DNA from: Flavobacteriales bacterium UBA2104
GTDB lineage: Bacteria; Bacteroidota; Bacteroidia; Flavobacteriales_D; Crocinitomicaceae
Direction: 5' to 3'
Assembly (NCBI GenBank): GCA_002331485.1
Contig: DCYS01000004.1
Location: 1-64,000, forward strand
DNA: 64,000 bases
Positions 45,315 to 55,099 of the stretch are shown piece by piece. Made by a program: the position numbers and the translations under genes. Below the pieces are notes generated by a model, which did not search any database, had not been told where the DNA came from, and was given only the letters and a program-made list of their open reading frames with translations. Every line of letters starts with the position of its first letter. Positions within the stretch are counted from its first letter, which is position 1.

Positions 45315-46397
45315 CTAACGTTCTTGATTGTTAAATAAGGCCAGGTATTTCGCTGTATTCGCATTGACAGAATAAGCCTCCTTTACACGTTTTCTTCCTT
45401 CAAGACCAATTTTGGTACGAAGTGCTTCGTCATTGAGTAATTTCTCTAGAATTACTTTCCAATCATTTTGACTATCACAAAAGAACCCGTTCTCTTCATC
45501 TTCCACAATCACCATATTAACCCCTACAGGTGAAAGCAAAGTAGGAATACTTAAAGCCATATATTGTAGTGCCTTGAAACCACATTTCCCGGCTGACCAT
45601 TGATCTTCAACGAGTGGCATTACTCCAATTTGAATACGAGCGAGGTCCTCGATCTCGGTTTCCTTATTCCACGGAATAAAGCGTAAAGATTTCAATTCAA
45701 AGTCAGGTTTTTCATTCGAGATCACGTGAAATTCGAATTCATGATCTTTTTCCAACTCCTGCAAAACGGGAGTTATTTCGCTTAAGTAACGCATGGTGGT
45801 ATGCGTACCCGTCCAGCCTATCACTAGCGGTTTTAGTGATTGATTCGTTTCTAGATTGTGATGGTTTTGAAGATCGATCGTTGTCGGTATCACCTCTACA
45901 TTATTGTTGTATTTCCGAGCGAAATCAGCTAGATAGTCATTTCCCGCAGTTACCTTATGCGCCCATTTCATGCAGTATTTTACTTTCCAATACGCTTTTA
46001 GCCGCTGAAACCGAGCGTTGGCCTCACTGTAGTTGGGTAACCAAATGGCATCATCAAAATCGTATATGTATTTTACACCGAGGATTTTCGCACTGATCCA
46101 CTCAAATATGGGTGGTCCGATATGAGCCATTTCCCGATGCACGAAAACATGGTCTGCTTTTTTCAATTTGAAAATCAATCCCCAGCGACGCATAAAGCTG
46201 ATCATTACTTGATCGAACTTTCCCAAATAATTACCCGGTTGGTAAAGCGTTTTCCATGCTTTTTCAGACAAGAAGCTGTAAAACTTCACCTCACACCCTT
46301 CTTTTTCAAGAATATCTAAATATTGCTCAAAACGAAAGCGCTGTGATGGAGCCTGACCTTTTGGATAAGGAGCGAGTATGTAGATCTTTTTCTTCAT
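45315..46397 (-). CDS. Glycosyltransferase, GT-B fold (GT4-like)
   Basis: A 360-residue cytoplasmic glycosyltransferase. N-terminal Rossmann half starts KKIYILAPYPKGQAPSQRF. The conserved GVKYIYDFDDAIW segment is typical of this subgroup, and the C-terminal nucleotide-sugar half contains PLVIGWTGTHTTMRYL and the EX7E-like region VMPLVEDQWSAGKCGFKALQ (Lys-Cys-Gly-Phe-Lys before the donor-binding Glu position). It adds a sugar to an unknown acceptor. A promoter-like element lies at 46416-46449. Confidence 0.85.
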   Translation of the reverse strand: MKKKIYILAPYPKGQAPSQRFRFEQYLDILEKEGCEVKFYSFLSEKAWKTLYQPGNYLGKFDQVMISFMRRWGLIFKLKKADHVFVHREMAHIGPPIFEWISAKILGVKYIYDFDDAIWLPNYSEANARFQRLKAYWKVKYCMKWAHKVTAGNDYLADFARKYNNNVEVIPTTIDLQNHHNLETNQSLKPLVIGWTGTHTTMRYLSEITPVLQELEKDHEFEFHVISNEKPDFELKSLRFIPWNKETEIEDLARIQIGVMPLVEDQWSAGKCGFKALQYMALSIPTLLSPVGVNMVIVEDEENGFFCDSQNDWKVILEKLLNDEALRTKIGLEGRKRVKEAYSVNANTAKYLALFNNQER

Positions 46398-46415
46398 GCA
46401 TTGATGAACGCATTA

Positions 46416-46449
46416 CAAATGTAGTTAAATGAAATTGTTGAACATCAAA
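46416..46449 (-). promoter_or_regulatory. Candidate promoter of the glycosyltransferase pair
   Basis: On the minus strand TTTG (46449-46446), 22-nt spacer, TACATTTG (46423-46416), with the ATG at 46397. The -7 box is exact; the spacing is longer than the usual 19. Confidence 0.35.
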
Positions 46450-46518
46450 CCTTTTAACCAGCACATAAATATCTAATTATCAAAATAGTATTATTTTAGT
46501 CTCAACTAAAACACTACT

Positions 46519-46854
46519 ATGAAAATTTCAATTGAAGAGAATTCTGTCACAACTGATGAATTAAAAACGAAACTGGAAGAGAAGTTTCCAAATTACGAAT
46601 TCACAAAGCGCAACAAGAAAATGCTGGTCGCAAAAAAGACAAAATCAGCTGGAGTAAACATTATCGTTCATAAAAAACGAATCATGGTTGCAGGTAATTT
46701 CCCAACCATGGGAGGTCAAATGATCTTCTCATTAAGCCTTGTACTTCTAGGTATTCTGATTCCATTGATAGTATATTTCGCGGCATTTAGACCTTCACAA
46801 AAAGAAGCTGAAGATGAGATTGGTGGATACATCAAGGAACTAACTGCTCCTTGA
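46519..46854 (+). CDS. Small membrane protein of unknown function
   Basis: A 111-residue protein: a charged N-terminal domain of about 70 residues with alternating strands (NYEFTKRNKKMLVAKKTKSA, IIVHKKRIMVAGNF), one or two hydrophobic segments (MIFSLSLVLLGILIPLIVYFAAF, about 75-97) and a short charged tail. No named family is recognised. It is a single gene between two minus-strand units. Confidence 0.65.
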   Translation: MKISIEENSVTTDELKTKLEEKFPNYEFTKRNKKMLVAKKTKSAGVNIIVHKKRIMVAGNFPTMGGQMIFSLSLVLLGILIPLIVYFAAFRPSQKEAEDEIGGYIKELTAP

Positions 46855-46859
46855 TCAGC

Positions 46860-47885
46860 TTACCAGTTCACAACAACTTTCCCAGTAGATTTTCCTGATT
46901 CCAGAAATGCATGTGCATCAGCGATCTTGTCTGCAGAATATGAAGCTCCCACTTTTGGGTCGAGCTTACCTTGTAATGCCAATTCGGCAACAGATTTCAG
47001 GCAAAACTCCATTGTATAGGGTTTGTAGTCTCCGATTTTTAGCATATTGATCCCTACAATGCTCTTAGAGCGCATCATCAAGGTGATCGGTATTACAATT
47101 CCCATTTTGCGTACGAAGTTCAACGTTGAAAGGATTCCCCATTTTTTACCGGAACGTTCACTTCCTCCAAAAAGCACCAGTTTTCCACCATTCCCCAACA
47201 GTCTCCAGTCTTTTTTAAACGTTGATCCTGCAACTGGATTAAACGAAATGTCCAAGCGCTCTTTTTTGAGGATCTGCTGGATTTGATCACCGTAATCCTT
47301 TTTGTTGTAATTGATGATATGATCTACGCCCAATTCTTCCAAATAAGGTTTCTTTTTATCACTACCTGTTTTGGCAAAGATCGTTACTCCCTTTCCTTTG
47401 AGCAATTGGATCAAAGCTGTACCCACACCACCTGCAGCTGCGTGGATTAACACACGATCTCCTTTTTGAACTGTGGTTGCAACATGAGACATATAAAATG
47501 CAGTGACATATTGTGTAGCCAAACAAAGTGCTTTTCCAGCGTCGTAATCGCCAATTTCTGCCACAGCAATATGTTTTGTATTTACGTGCCTGGCATATCC
47601 ACCAAATCGCGTAAAAGCCACTACTCGTTTTCCTTTCAATTCCTTCGGTGCCTCGGATCCAAGATCCACAATCTTACCCACCACTTCATAACCGATCACA
47701 CAAGGCATAGGTGGAGCTTCTCGATACAACCCATTTCTTGCCATCACATCCGCGTAATTCAATCCAAAAGATTCAACTTCGATCTGAACCTCATCCGATT
47801 CTAGGGATGCCAACTCTAGTTCTCTCTCCTCAAAAGCTTGATCTGCCGCTCCGTTTCTGACTAAGTGTATTGCAAGTGTTTTCAT
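46860..47885 (-). CDS. Zinc-type/quinone-oxidoreductase-like MDR dehydrogenase
   Basis: A 341-residue medium-chain dehydrogenase/reductase. N-terminal GroES-like half (FGLNYADVMARNGLYREAPPMPCVIGYEVVG) and a C-terminal NADPH Rossmann domain with LIHAAAGGVGTALIQLLKGKG. The structural and catalytic zinc Cys/His residues of alcohol dehydrogenases are missing, placing it with the zinc-free quinone oxidoreductase (synaptic vesicle VAT-1-like) group. Probably reduces quinones or enones with NADPH. Located 2 bp after rsmI, same strand. Confidence 0.85.
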   Translation of the reverse strand: MKTLAIHLVRNGAADQAFEERELELASLESDEVQIEVESFGLNYADVMARNGLYREAPPMPCVIGYEVVGKIVDLGSEAPKELKGKRVVAFTRFGGYARHVNTKHIAVAEIGDYDAGKALCLATQYVTAFYMSHVATTVQKGDRVLIHAAAGGVGTALIQLLKGKGVTIFAKTGSDKKKPYLEELGVDHIINYNKKDYGDQIQQILKKERLDISFNPVAGSTFKKDWRLLGNGGKLVLFGGSERSGKKWGILSTLNFVRKMGIVIPITLMMRSKSIVGINMLKIGDYKPYTMEFCLKSVAELALQGKLDPKVGASYSADKIADAHAFLESGKSTGKVVVNW

Positions 47886-47887
47886 AT

Positions 47888-48559
47888 CTACTTCTTTGCA
47901 TCGATCACAATAACGATCTCTCCTTTTGGCTTTTTCTCTTCGTAATATTTCAGCACATCCTCTGCCGTTCCACGTTTGAATTCCTCATGAAGCTTTGATA
48001 TTTCTCTTGCTACACAAACCTGTTGGTCTGGACCGATATACTCAACAATTTCTTTTAGCGCCTTAACTAATCGGTGAGGTGATTCATAAAGAACGACTGC
48101 TCTTTCCTCTTCTGCGATTTTTTTCCATCTTGTCTGACGCCCTTTTTTATGCGGCAAAAAGCCTTCAAAAATGAATCGGTCACACGGAAATCCACTTCCT
48201 ACGATTGCCGGTAACACGGCCGATGGTCCAGGCAAACAAATCACTGGAATATCATTGGCAATACATTCACGCACCAACAAAAAGCCAGGATCTGATACTG
48301 CTGGAGTTCCCGCATCTGAAACTACCGCAGCCGACTGTCCTAATTTGATCTTTCCAACGACTGATTCTAATGTCTTGTGTTCATTATGAATATGATGAGA
48401 TTGCAAGTTGTTCTCGATATCGTACTTCTGCAATAATTTCTTGGTTGTACGTGTGTCCTCAGCTAAAATAAAATCAACTTCTTTTAACACATTAAGTGCC
48501 CGAATGGTAATGTCTTCAAGGTTCCCGATCGGTGTTGGAACAACGTATAATTTACTCAT
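47888..48559 (-). CDS. rsmI: 16S rRNA (cytidine(1402)-2'-O)-methyltransferase
   Basis: A 223-residue SAM-dependent methylase of the tetrapyrrole-methylase fold that 2'-O-methylates C1402 in the decoding centre. Signatures: LYVVPTPIGNLEDITIRAL at the N-terminus, LAEDTRTTKKLLQKY, VVSDAGTPAVSDPGFLLVR and VLYESPHRLVKAL. It lacks the extra C-terminal domain of the longer E. coli protein, as is common. Lies between the RDD gene (8-bp gap) and the MDR dehydrogenase (2-bp gap). Confidence 0.95.
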   Translation of the reverse strand: MSKLYVVPTPIGNLEDITIRALNVLKEVDFILAEDTRTTKKLLQKYDIENNLQSHHIHNEHKTLESVVGKIKLGQSAAVVSDAGTPAVSDPGFLLVRECIANDIPVICLPGPSAVLPAIVGSGFPCDRFIFEGFLPHKKGRQTRWKKIAEEERAVVLYESPHRLVKALKEIVEYIGPDQQVCVAREISKLHEEFKRGTAEDVLKYYEEKKPKGEIVIVIDAKK

Positions 48560-48567
48560 AGAATTCT

Positions 48568-49362
48568 TTATCTGGTCAGTACAACATAATCATTGAGTAC
48601 TGTTTTTAAAAACTTCAATCGCTTTTGAGGAACTTCAGGTAATTGCAGATCTTTCGCTATCTTCTCGGCTAGAGCGATCGCCAGTTTTTTCGTGTTCTCA
48701 TTTCTATATTTCTCGACACGAGTGATAATGTTTTTAACCAGCATCATGTCTTCATCCGTATACATCGTTACGTTTCGATACGTTGGATCATAGTTCTCAT
48801 TACTTTTGATCGCCAGCACATCTCTGATCGAAAAAGATCTGTTTGGGTTTTTACGAACAACAACCGTATTTGCCATAAAGTCACCAATCCGTTGATTTGA
48901 ACCTGAAACAGAAGCAATGAGAATATCAAAAAAGGCTGAAGCCAATAACAAAAGAATTCCTCCTTGTGCAAAAAGAATTATGTAGAACTCGATCGGGCGA
49001 AACAACCAGCGTGTGAAGTATCCTTTAAACTTGGCGTTCTCCCCATTCTTTTTCGTTACTCGAATCCCCATCGCCATTTTACCCACTGTCTGCCCTTTAG
49101 TGAGGTATTCTAAAAGTGGCGTGTACAATGCAAATGGAAGATAAACAATGATCATAAACATGATCTTCCAAATGCTAAAGTCTTCGTAATTATTAAAATT
49201 GAAGGAAGAAATAAATATCGCACTCATAATCATAGACATGATCAGAAAATATGCGACCATGATGATCACATCCAGCAGCACAGCAACAACACGTTGGCCT
49301 ACAGATGCTAATTCAACATCTATCGGAACGTTATGATCTGTTGTTAACTGAAGTGTTCTCAT
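48568..49362 (-). CDS. RDD-family membrane protein
   Basis: A 264-residue inner-membrane protein. The RDD domain opens with DVELASVGQRVVAVLLDVIIMVAYFLIM (conserved Arg and Asp), has about four hydrophobic segments up to residue 160, and contains GQTVGKMAMGIRVTKKNG, a hallmark of the family. The C-terminal 90 residues are soluble. Function unsettled. In Bacteroidota it is commonly found beside the SpoIIM/DUF4129/MoxR/DUF58 genes, as here, where it is divergent from them. Confidence 0.88.
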   Translation of the reverse strand: MRTLQLTTDHNVPIDVELASVGQRVVAVLLDVIIMVAYFLIMSMIMSAIFISSFNFNNYEDFSIWKIMFMIIVYLPFALYTPLLEYLTKGQTVGKMAMGIRVTKKNGENAKFKGYFTRWLFRPIEFYIILFAQGGILLLLASAFFDILIASVSGSNQRIGDFMANTVVVRKNPNRSFSIRDVLAIKSNENYDPTYRNVTMYTDEDMMLVKNIITRVEKYRNENTKKLAIALAEKIAKDLQLPEVPQKRLKFLKTVLNDYVVLTR

Positions 49363-49469
49363 GACTCTGAACGCTAATTTAAGGAAATATTCGAAAGCCT
49401 CTTTTGTAAACTGATGCGAGAATTAAATGTCAGAACATGTTCTACCCTTTTTTCTCGTGAAAAAGTTTA

Positions 49470-49488
49470 ATTTTAGGAATCCTAAAAT
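49470..49488. promoter_or_regulatory. 19-bp palindrome abutting the start codon of the SpoIIM gene
   Basis: ATTTTAGGA (49470-49478), central A, TCCTAAAAT (49480-49488); the ATG follows directly at 49489. The arms are perfectly complementary. It could be an operator or an mRNA hairpin that covers the ribosome entry site of the five-gene operon. Confidence 0.45.
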
Positions 49489-51414
49489 ATGAAAGAGACC
49501 ACATTCATAAAGCAGAACCAAAAAAAATGGGCACAGTTTGAACGCAATAAGAATAACGCTTCATCTGATCCCGAAAAGCTTGGTGAACTCTACTCAGAAA
49601 TAAATAATGACCTCAGTTACGCACAAACATTTTACAAGAAAAGAACTGTTCGTGCTTATTTGAATCATCTTGCTCAGGATGCCCACAGAAGACTTTACAA
49701 GCAAAAGAAAGAGCCATTTGGAACCGTTTGGAAAGCATGGACAGTTGATATTCCTCTGGAGATCTACCGAGCTCGAAAAAATATTCTTTTTGCATTGATC
49801 CTGTTTTTGATTTATGCGACGATCGGTGCTTTCTCTACATACCAGGATATCGATTTTGCGAAAAGCATTTTGGGAGGTCGATACATACAGATCACAGAAG
49901 AAAACATTGCGAATGGAGACCCTCTGGGAATATACGGTTCTGGCTCCCAGGGCTCAATGTTTATAGATATTACAATCAACAACATTCAAGTAGCATTAAT
50001 GGCCTTCTTCGGAGGAATTTTGTTTTCTCTTGGTACTCATGTGATTCTATTCAATAACGCCATCATGGTGGGTGTTTTTCAGTATTTCTTTAAGATGAAA
50101 GGACTGCTCCTCACCTCTTTTTTAACGATCTGGATCCATGGTGCTTTTGAGATCTCAGCTATAGTCATTGCCTCTGGTGCTGGATTTACACTAGGTCATG
50201 GATTGTTGTTTCCTGGTAGCTATACTCGCCTGCAGGCTTTGCAAATGAGTGGAATGCGTGGAATTCGGATCATGCTTTCTTTAGTCCCAATTTTTATCAT
50301 TGCTGGATTTCTGGAAAGTTACGTTACCAGGCATTATCAAACACTACCTGATTGGTCAAAGTGGCTGATCGTTTTGTTTTCTTTCTCTTTGATCTTGTTT
50401 TACTACCTGGTTTATCCTATTCTCGTTGCAAGAAAGTATCCTCACAAGGTCAATGAAAATCCAGAGGTTTCACCGTTGAAGAATAAAAAATTCGACCTTC
50501 ATCTCATTCGGAAAAATGCTGATACATTAAGAGATTCTTTTCAATTCTACCGCATTAAGTTTCCACTATTTTGGAAATTGAATTTGAAGTTCGTTGTTCC
50601 ATTAATTTTGTTGATCGCGATCTATCAAAATTATACTCACTGGGATGATCTGAATACATTCTACTATTTTGATTGGGCTTCGCAAATGTCTATTCTCTTT
50701 GGAAACATTTACTCTGGTACATATAATGGAACCTCTGATCTGATCATTTCATTTGCGTGGATCATTCCCTTATCGGTATACGCATGTATCATATTTTACA
50801 GCTTTAATAAAGAACCAAAAGAACATCTGGATCGCGATTTCATCGGATTTTTGAAAAACCGATTATGGAAAGTAGTTCTGGGAGCTATTCCGTTTTACCT
50901 GATCATGATGTTTGTGCCATTCTATATTCAACTGCCACTAATCTTTATTGCTCCTTTCTTTTTCATCCTGCCAGCTAGTCTGGGACTGAATAATACTAAA
51001 AAAGCAGTAAGCGAAGGATTTGATTTTGCTTCAAAGCATTGGACAAAGGGATTCGTTACTTTATTGGTACTTTGTTTAAGTGTCTTTTTCTTATCTCAGC
51101 CTTTCGCATTTGTATTATCCATTCAGGAGGGCTCTGGAGAACCACCGATGAACGATCTGTTGGACTGGTTCTGTAACTTCCTGCAACCGATTTTATTGGA
51201 ATACACCTCTTATCATACAGAGATCGTAAACCTTTTCCGTCAATTGATCTACTTATTATTCTTCCTGTTGATCATCCCACTCTTCTTTATCGTTTCAGGA
51301 TTCATTTTCTATACGGCCAGGGAAGAAGTGAATGCAACTGGTTTGTACAAAGCTTTCGAGAAGTTCGGAAAACGCAGTAAAACTCAGGAAACTAAAGCGG
51401 ATTTCGATGAGTAG
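49489..51414 (+). CDS. SpoIIM-domain membrane protein with extra C-terminal membrane domain
   Basis: A 641-residue protein. A cytoplasmic N-terminal helical region (about 1-85) precedes a SpoIIM-like domain with about five membrane segments (about 95-320), including INNIQVALMAFFGGILFSLG and WIHGAFEISAIVIASGAGF. A second polytopic half (about 360-625) follows, with at least five more segments. Stand-alone SpoIIM-like proteins of this cluster are usually about 320 residues, so this looks like a fusion with a second membrane protein. First gene of the operon that continues with DUF4129, DUF4350, MoxR and DUF58; it overlaps the next gene by 8 bp. Confidence 0.82.
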   Translation: MKETTFIKQNQKKWAQFERNKNNASSDPEKLGELYSEINNDLSYAQTFYKKRTVRAYLNHLAQDAHRRLYKQKKEPFGTVWKAWTVDIPLEIYRARKNILFALILFLIYATIGAFSTYQDIDFAKSILGGRYIQITEENIANGDPLGIYGSGSQGSMFIDITINNIQVALMAFFGGILFSLGTHVILFNNAIMVGVFQYFFKMKGLLLTSFLTIWIHGAFEISAIVIASGAGFTLGHGLLFPGSYTRLQALQMSGMRGIRIMLSLVPIFIIAGFLESYVTRHYQTLPDWSKWLIVLFSFSLILFYYLVYPILVARKYPHKVNENPEVSPLKNKKFDLHLIRKNADTLRDSFQFYRIKFPLFWKLNLKFVVPLILLIAIYQNYTHWDDLNTFYYFDWASQMSILFGNIYSGTYNGTSDLIISFAWIIPLSVYACIIFYSFNKEPKEHLDRDFIGFLKNRLWKVVLGAIPFYLIMMFVPFYIQLPLIFIAPFFFILPASLGLNNTKKAVSEGFDFASKHWTKGFVTLLVLCLSVFFLSQPFAFVLSIQEGSGEPPMNDLLDWFCNFLQPILLEYTSYHTEIVNLFRQLIYLLFFLLIIPLFFIVSGFIFYTAREEVNATGLYKAFEKFGKRSKTQETKADFDE

Positions 51415-52282
51415 CGCACTAAAAGCTCATATCGTAATTTGGACGGTCCTGATCGTCAGCAGCTCGGTGTTTTCGCAGGAAAAAGACCCCGTTGATCAGC
51501 GATGGAAACAAATGCATGATCGCATTGAATACTTCCCTTCAAACAGTCCTGAAGGTCCTGAAAACAGATACAATTATCCCCCTAATATGAGGGAAGGTGG
51601 TCAACCTGCACCATCGGGAAATTTTTCTCCAGGCAAACCGTCAGATGATGATATCGTGTATTCACGAGAAAAACGATACAGCGGAGGAAGTGGAAGTGGA
51701 GTGAAAAAAAGAATCAAAGAGGGTGATGAAGACGATCTTGATGATCTCTCCAAACCAGACACTGATGCGCCTGATATTGATGCTCCGGACTGGGATGGAC
51801 CCAATATTGAAAGAGGAGATGGAACGTTTTGGAAGGTCTTATTTATCATCATCGGAGTGATATTGCTTGCCTTTATTATCTACCAGTTATTCTTTAAAGG
51901 TGGAAGCAAGAAAAAAGATGAAGGTGTTGCTCCGGCAAATTACGATGATGAAGAGTTAGACCCAAGCACAATTCAACGATCACAACTTGAGATCGACCTG
52001 GATGAAGCGATCGCTAATGAGGATTATCGACTGGCAGTTCGGATCATGTATACCATGATCTTAAAAGCATTGGTAGAAAAACGATGGATCATTTGGGAAA
52101 AGAAAAAGACCAATTATCACTACCTGCTTGAAATGAATAAACGTAATGAACGATCGGATTTCGACAAAAGCATCCGCATTTTTGAATGGGTATGGTATGG
52201 AAAGAATATTCCTTCGTCCTCCGAGTTTAAAACGGTAGATTCTTTTTACAAAAAGTTCTTAAAGCAGTTACAAGGTGAATAG
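51407..52282 (+). CDS. DUF4129-domain membrane protein
   Basis: A 291-residue protein from ATG 51407. N-terminal signal or anchor segment (AHIVIWTVLIVSSSVFS), Pro/Asp/Gly-rich periplasmic linker, a transmembrane helix (KVLFIIIGVILLAFIIYQLFF, about 143-163) and a C-terminal cytoplasmic DUF4129-type domain (EDYRLAVRIMYTMILKALVEK, TNYHYLLEMNKR, FEWVWYG). The longer open frame upstream lies inside the preceding gene and is not used. It overlaps both neighbours by 8 bp, so the operon is translationally coupled. Confidence 0.85.
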   Translation: MSSALKAHIVIWTVLIVSSSVFSQEKDPVDQRWKQMHDRIEYFPSNSPEGPENRYNYPPNMREGGQPAPSGNFSPGKPSDDDIVYSREKRYSGGSGSGVKKRIKEGDEDDLDDLSKPDTDAPDIDAPDWDGPNIERGDGTFWKVLFIIIGVILLAFIIYQLFFKGGSKKKDEGVAPANYDDEELDPSTIQRSQLEIDLDEAIANEDYRLAVRIMYTMILKALVEKRWIIWEKKKTNYHYLLEMNKRNERSDFDKSIRIFEWVWYGKNIPSSSEFKTVDSFYKKFLKQLQGE

Positions 52283-53942
52283 GAAGAACCTGACATATCT
52301 TGTAATTACGATCGTGGTGGTCGGAGCACTTCTCGTTTACATACTGAACATGTCAGGTGGCAATGATCAACCCAAAGATGGTAGTAATCCAGAACCGGCT
52401 TACCAATCGAATCGTTGGGAGCCCAAACTTTCTTTAAACAGCAGAGACCCTTATGGACTATATGTGTTTGAAGAACTAATGACATCAAGCGGTAAGTTCG
52501 ATCAGTTCAATGAGTATACGGATTATGCTTTACTCGATTCCATTGCTGACCTCGATTCCTCACTATACATGTATATTGGAATGGACTTCACGCTGACCAA
52601 CTATGAAGTTGACCGATTGCTAGAGGGGGTTTCAAAAGGAAATGACTTATTCTTATGTACAGAAAATATTCCCCGCTATTTGTACTCCAAGCTTTTTAAT
52701 GAGTATCCTCTGACCTTCCACACACAAAAAGTTGCGCCGATCAGCATGAATAAAAAAACGTATGATATGTATTATATCTACGAAAACGATTCGCTGGCAG
52801 AGGTTTGGGACTTGTTCTCAACATCAAAAATAACGACACAAGATGAAGTTCTTTCAACGGCATTTGAGTCCCCAATTTACGTGAAGGTGAAATATGGAGA
52901 TGGAGAAGTGTTGTTACACTTAAACCCCGTGACATTCACAAACTTTCAACTGCTCAGAGATCAAGGAAAAGACTATTTAAAAGAAGTCATGACAACTTTT
53001 GATCAACCAAAAATTCAATGGTTGACATTTGCCAAGTATGAGCCGGTTGAATATGATATAGACACTGGTGAGAGCGAAGGAGACAACGGTCTTTTAGCAG
53101 AGTTGTTCAAATTTCAGTCATTCCGTTGGGCATTCATAATAGCAGTTTTTGGAGTGCTTCTATATTTCCTCTTTAGAAGTAAAAGAGAACGACCGATCAT
53201 TCCTGCACTAAGCAAGGCAAAGAATACTGGTTTTTCATTTGTTGATACACTCGCGGGAATATATTTCGAAGGAAATAAAGCTCCTAAGATGTTAAAAGTG
53301 ATGCGTAAGAACTTTTACAGTGCAGTTTACAGGCACTTCTATATTGATCTATCACATCGCAAGAATCAGAAGCCGATCGAATCACTCTCGAAAAAATCAG
53401 GCGTAGCTGAGGAACAAATTGAGGAATTGATCAAATTACTTGAAACCAAAGTGGATATCAGCAACAACTATTTATCAAAAGTAAATAAGCTACAGCGCGA
53501 ATTCTACTTCCAATCTGGTATTTGGGATGATCAGGTCAAGGCGAAAGTTAAGAATCAGGACATTACGGTTTATCGCTCAAAAACACAATCCGCGGGTATT
53601 ATTTCAGCTGGTATCTTACTGATCATATTTGGTTTTATTCTCCTTTCTTCTAGTGTCGGAATGGGAATTCTGCTATGGCCAGTTGGAATCATTACACTTG
53701 CAATTGGTGCTCGAATGTTTAGTCTTCCGATCGTGAAGATCCACAATGATGGAATAACTTATTTACCTTTATTCAATCGAGCAAATAGAATTAAATTCAA
53801 CGAAATAAATCACATCACTCAAGATGGAGACCTGATCAAAGTACATCTCTATGAAAAAGCAACCATAGTGATCAACTTGAATCTGGTAAGTCCAGAATAT
53901 AGAGAATCTATTAAAGCACTAAAAAACAAAACGAATAGCTAG
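52275..53942 (+). CDS. DUF4350-type membrane protein
   Basis: A 555-residue protein starting with GTG at 52275 inside the end of the DUF4129 gene. N-terminal membrane anchor (YLVITIVVVGALLVYIL), periplasmic DUF4350-like domain (about 45-260; DPYGLYVFEELM, then the GNDLFLCTE region), a second membrane segment (WAFIIAVFGVLLYFLF, about 281-296), and a C-terminal cytoplasmic part with two more hydrophobic segments (about 438-475). Same genetic neighbourhood as MoxR ATPases in other Bacteroidota; role unknown. Confidence 0.8.
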   Translation: MNRKNLTYLVITIVVVGALLVYILNMSGGNDQPKDGSNPEPAYQSNRWEPKLSLNSRDPYGLYVFEELMTSSGKFDQFNEYTDYALLDSIADLDSSLYMYIGMDFTLTNYEVDRLLEGVSKGNDLFLCTENIPRYLYSKLFNEYPLTFHTQKVAPISMNKKTYDMYYIYENDSLAEVWDLFSTSKITTQDEVLSTAFESPIYVKVKYGDGEVLLHLNPVTFTNFQLLRDQGKDYLKEVMTTFDQPKIQWLTFAKYEPVEYDIDTGESEGDNGLLAELFKFQSFRWAFIIAVFGVLLYFLFRSKRERPIIPALSKAKNTGFSFVDTLAGIYFEGNKAPKMLKVMRKNFYSAVYRHFYIDLSHRKNQKPIESLSKKSGVAEEQIEELIKLLETKVDISNNYLSKVNKLQREFYFQSGIWDDQVKAKVKNQDITVYRSKTQSAGIISAGILLIIFGFILLSSSVGMGILLWPVGIITLAIGARMFSLPIVKIHNDGITYLPLFNRANRIKFNEINHITQDGDLIKVHLYEKATIVINLNLVSPEYRESIKALKNKTNS

Positions 53943-53946
53943 AGTT

Positions 53947-55095
53947 ATGGAAGAACACGATAAATACAAGCCAAGCGATAAACCTGAAAAGCAAGAACAG
54001 GAAGGCACAGAAAACAAGTCGAAACCAGAAGGTCAAGAAACTTCTTCAGAGGATACACCTGCTCAACCTCAGAGCTCTCCAGAAACGGCTAGTGCTCCTA
54101 GTCCGGCTGCAGGATCAGAGAAGCTGCCTTATGAGGAGTCTAATCAAGAATTGATCTGGTTAGCACAAAAGGTAAATGATATTCGCCATAAACTGAGCAA
54201 CTACATTGTTGGTCAGGAAGAAATGGTGGAACTCCTCATGACAGGTATATTCTCAGCTGGTCATGTTCTTTTAGAAGGTGTTCCAGGAGTAGCAAAAACA
54301 CTTTCTGCAAAAGTGCTTTCTAAAGCACTTGATGTTGACTTCTCGAGAATTCAATTCACTCCTGACCTTATGCCTTCTGATGTTATTGGAACCTCGGTTT
54401 TCAATATGAAAGAATCAACGTTCTCGTTTAAGAAAGGTCCTATTTTCTCGAATATTGTTTTGATCGATGAGATCAACCGTGCACCTGCAAAAACACAGGC
54501 TGCATTGTTTGAGGTAATGGAGGAAAGACAGATCACTTACGACGGAGAAAATTATCAAATGGCCTTTCCTTTTTTAGTGATCGCAACCCAAAACCCGATC
54601 GAGCAGGAAGGAACGTATAGTTTGCCTGAGGCACAATTAGATCGTTTCTTGTTCAAGATCAATTTACATTACCCTTCTTTTGACAATGAAGTTAAGATCC
54701 TTCATCGCTACAAGAATAATATCAAAACACCTTCTCTTGACGAGATCAAACCAGTTTTAACAAGTTCTGACATCCAAAAAGTGCAACAGCTTGTAAAAGA
54801 TATTGTGATCGAAGATGCCTTGGTAAACTATGTTGCTCAATTAGTTGATAAAACTAGAAATCACGGAAAGATCTACTTAGGAGCATCGCCTCGAGCATCC
54901 CTGGCGATCTTGAAAAGTGCGAAAGCAATTGCAGCGATCCGAGGACGTGGATTTGTCACACCAGATGATATTCAGTTTGTTTCTTCTCATGTGCTCAATC
55001 ATCGTTTAATATTAACGCCTGATGCAGAAATGGAAGGAACAACTACTACGGAGATCATTGAACAGATCCTACAAGAAATTGAAGTTCCGAGATAA
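53947..55095 (+). CDS. MoxR-family AAA+ ATPase
   Basis: A 382-residue MoxR-type ATPase. The first 60 residues are a low-complexity tail rich in Pro, Glu, Ser and Lys, unusual in length for the family. The AAA+ core then shows Walker A LLEGVPGVAKTLSAKVL, Walker B IVLIDEINRAPAKTQAALFE, sensor 1 VIATQNPIEQEGTYSLPEAQ and LDRFLFKI, and the C-terminal lid with ASPRASLAILKSAKA. MoxR proteins act as chaperones with vWA or DUF58 partners; the DUF58 gene follows 4 nt later. Confidence 0.93.
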   Translation: MEEHDKYKPSDKPEKQEQEGTENKSKPEGQETSSEDTPAQPQSSPETASAPSPAAGSEKLPYEESNQELIWLAQKVNDIRHKLSNYIVGQEEMVELLMTGIFSAGHVLLEGVPGVAKTLSAKVLSKALDVDFSRIQFTPDLMPSDVIGTSVFNMKESTFSFKKGPIFSNIVLIDEINRAPAKTQAALFEVMEERQITYDGENYQMAFPFLVIATQNPIEQEGTYSLPEAQLDRFLFKINLHYPSFDNEVKILHRYKNNIKTPSLDEIKPVLTSSDIQKVQQLVKDIVIEDALVNYVAQLVDKTRNHGKIYLGASPRASLAILKSAKAIAAIRGRGFVTPDDIQFVSSHVLNHRLILTPDAEMEGTTTTEIIEQILQEIEVPR

Positions 55096-55099
55096 GTAA

